The notes under the pieces are model-generated. The model saw only the letters and a program-made list of their open reading frames with translations, was not told where the DNA came from and made no database searches. From Colius striatus (Eukaryota; Chordata; Aves; Coliiformes; Coliidae): 64,000 nt of DNA. Where the stretch lies: the NCBI RefSeq assembly GCF_028858725.1, contig NC_084764.1:21298501-21362500 (forward strand), written 5' to 3'. Positions 62,101 through 64,000 of this stretch are shown piece by piece (the first letter of the stretch is position 1; each line of letters starts with the position of its first letter). Made by a program: the position numbers and the translations under genes.

Positions 62101-64000
62101 TTTGTGCAGAGGGTGCATTGCATAAGGCAAGCTGATGGCTTAGGAAGGTAGCCTTTTTTGTTGGTTGTATGCACTAACATAAGCAATGATATGTATTTAT
62201 TTCATTGCAAACATTGATGTCTTAAAAATATAGCCAAGTAAGAACCATGACATGAATGGCAACAGTTTGCATGTTGTGGATTTCAGAAAGCCAGTGCTGT
62301 ATCGCGTTCACTCAGTTGTGTTTCAAAAGCTGTGAAGAGTAGAAGTAACGTCTGTGAAGACTAGGAGTAACTGCAGCATTATGGCTACTTATATTCTCCA
62401 ACTTGTTTGGGGATAATGGCTTGGATGTCTGTTATGGATGGTGCAGCAGCTTTCTGTATGATGTGGAGCTTGTGTAATTGAGGGAGTGAAAATAACGTCA
62501 AATTTGATGCTCAGTGAGCTCCCCGGTAAGAACACGCATGACTGTCCTGCTTTACCTGCCCCATGGTGAGTTCTGTCTTGTGTGCTCTGCAAAGCCCTCT
62601 CTTGAAATCACTGTTGTGAATTTACTGCTGAAGGGGGAAAAAGGTGAAGTATGACTAGATTCAGGAAGGGAACAGGTTGTTTTATTTTCATGGGTAGCAT
62701 TTGCAGTTCCCCAAGCAATGAGGGCTGGAGAAACTGACTGCTGAGAGCCACATCTTGATTAGATGTTTGGGCCTGTTGTAAAATCTTGTGATATTTGCTG
62801 GTTGTGCCGGTGGGCAAATCGGCCTTATACAATGGAGGAATTGAGAAATCTTTCCTGTAAATTCTGTTTCTTCCCTTCTTCTAGGAGCTACTTTTCATAG
62901 GAAAAATATGCTGAATTACCCTTGTCTACATAAAACACAAAGTAATAATATTTAAGCTATTGATTACTTTTTTGGGCAGTGAAAAGATGCTTCTTCCAGG
63001 ATTCGTTTCCCTATGCCATCCCTGACTTCAAAGACCTGCAACACACAAGTTCTGTTTGTAGATGAATTCAGAAGATCATTCCTTCTAGCATTTTGGATGT
63101 ATTTATTGCATGTACTACATCTTTTCATGTCTGACCACTGTAATTTGAGAGGAAATCATACAGTTTTTTATTTAAGGGTTGGAGGTCGTACTAGTTTAGT
63201 TGAAGTGGGGATTTTATATCAGTTTTAACACAGTAGTAAAATTTTTGTGTAATGAGATCTTAAGCAGATTAAAGCCTTGTAAGCAACTATTGAGTGTGTG
63301 ATTGTAAATTCAGAGAGTAAACATAGATGTCGCCAGTTTTGAACTACATAGGATTTTGAATTGTTATTTGAAATATATTTTCATGTGATTGTGGCTGAAT
63401 TGAAATAATTTCTGTGAGATACAATATTGTGGAGTAGCATCTGCATCCTCCACTATTTATGCTTTGTCTTGTTAGTTTCGAATACTGTCCTTGTCAGTTA
63501 ATAGAGAACTGAAGTCACTGAACAAACAGTCTCATAACAGTGTCTTAGAGTTAGTGTTACAGAGGTGCTCTCAGTATGTTTAAATGTGCTTCTGTCTATC
63601 TCCATATAACACCGTATGTTGTTAAACCCTGACAGTTTTCACATCTACGTAATTTAGGGAAAAAATAATTACAAATACCTGTTTGGCTATTGCATCTACC
63701 TGAGAAACATCTTCCTTTTTGTTAGGGAGGATTTAAAAATACAATCCCTATGTGTAATTCCCAGTTGAGCTCTTCAGAAAAGTCGCTAAATGCAGAGGGG
63801 GATAGAGTGAAAGTTTCTTGGCACAAATTTGCATGGAGAAGCAAAAGGAAATAAACATTTTCAATAGCCTTCCATTCCTGGTTGTTTTATGGTTAAGTAA
63901 TTATGGTTGGTAAAATTCAAGTGAAAATGAGTTTTGAAGATCACTACACAGCTGAAAGGGATACAAATAAAGTGTTTTTCACCAGTGGTAGCCGTGAACT

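Larger units (their letters stand above)
45882..64000 (+). other. LIN52: LIN52 last intron, at least 18.1 kb
   Basis: Opens with the donor GTAAGTGC after exon 5 and runs off the window; a very long last intron is also known for human LIN52. It is mostly AT-rich, with poly-T runs and short random open frames, and no recent CR1 or LTR was recognised. It holds a TA-rich run (49718-49786), a GC-rich block (57080-57520) and a 10-bp minisatellite (59026-59140). VSX2 lies downstream of LIN52 in vertebrates, so this intron could harbour VSX2 enhancers (inference). Confidence 0.7.

Noticed and set aside
45882-64000. Final coding exon of LIN52
   Set aside because: No stretch encoding the expected EMTRGKFLNILEKPKK-like end after an acceptor was found, so it lies to the right of the window.

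Overview
This is vertebrate nuclear DNA, almost certainly from a bird. It has small exons with GT-AG introns, two CpG-island promoters, several CR1 LINE 3' ends (the standard avian interspersed repeat) and long terminal repeats of endogenous retroviruses. The gene order ENTPD5 / BBOF1 / ALDH6A1 / LIN52 is the one known from human 14q24.3, so this is conserved synteny. I cannot name the species; the LTR types recall neoavian genomes, but that is an impression.

Layout. From 1 to about 21.1 kb lies ENTPD5 on the minus strand: 11 coding exons (361 codons), a predicted non-coding first exon in a CpG island, and the last ~65 codons missing beyond the left edge. Its introns carry a solo LTR with a perfect 5-bp target duplication (1834-2827) and three CR1 fragments. 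From 21.3 to 31.3 kb lies BBOF1 on the plus strand, complete in 10 coding exons (517 aa); introns 1 and 2 hold a CR1 and an old LTR. From 43.5 down to 33.3 kb lies ALDH6A1 on the minus strand, complete in 12 coding exons (539 aa). From 43.9 kb to the right edge lies LIN52 on the plus strand: five coding exons (91 codons), then an intron of more than 18 kb that runs off the window, with the final exon (about 18 codons) outside.

The genes form two head-to-head pairs, ENTPD5/BBOF1 and ALDH6A1/LIN52, each fired from one CpG island, and one tail-to-tail pair, BBOF1/ALDH6A1, whose 3' ends may overlap. Upstream of the ciliary gene BBOF1 is a near-consensus RFX X-box. Upstream of LIN52, a DREAM/MuvB subunit, are four spaced CCAAT boxes and three CACGTG E-boxes. 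The four proteins do not form a pathway: ER nucleotide hydrolysis, cilia, mitochondrial valine/pyrimidine breakdown and cell-cycle gene control. They are neighbours by synteny.

I found no new gene system. The best leads are regulatory or repeat-based: the X-box, the CCAAT/E-box array, a 10-bp minisatellite that is open in all six frames, a predicted uORF in the ENTPD5 leader, and a GC-rich, TAAT-studded block in the last LIN52 intron. Exon boundaries were read by eye from splice signals, reading phase and remembered human homologues. All phases close within each gene, but transcripts were not available.
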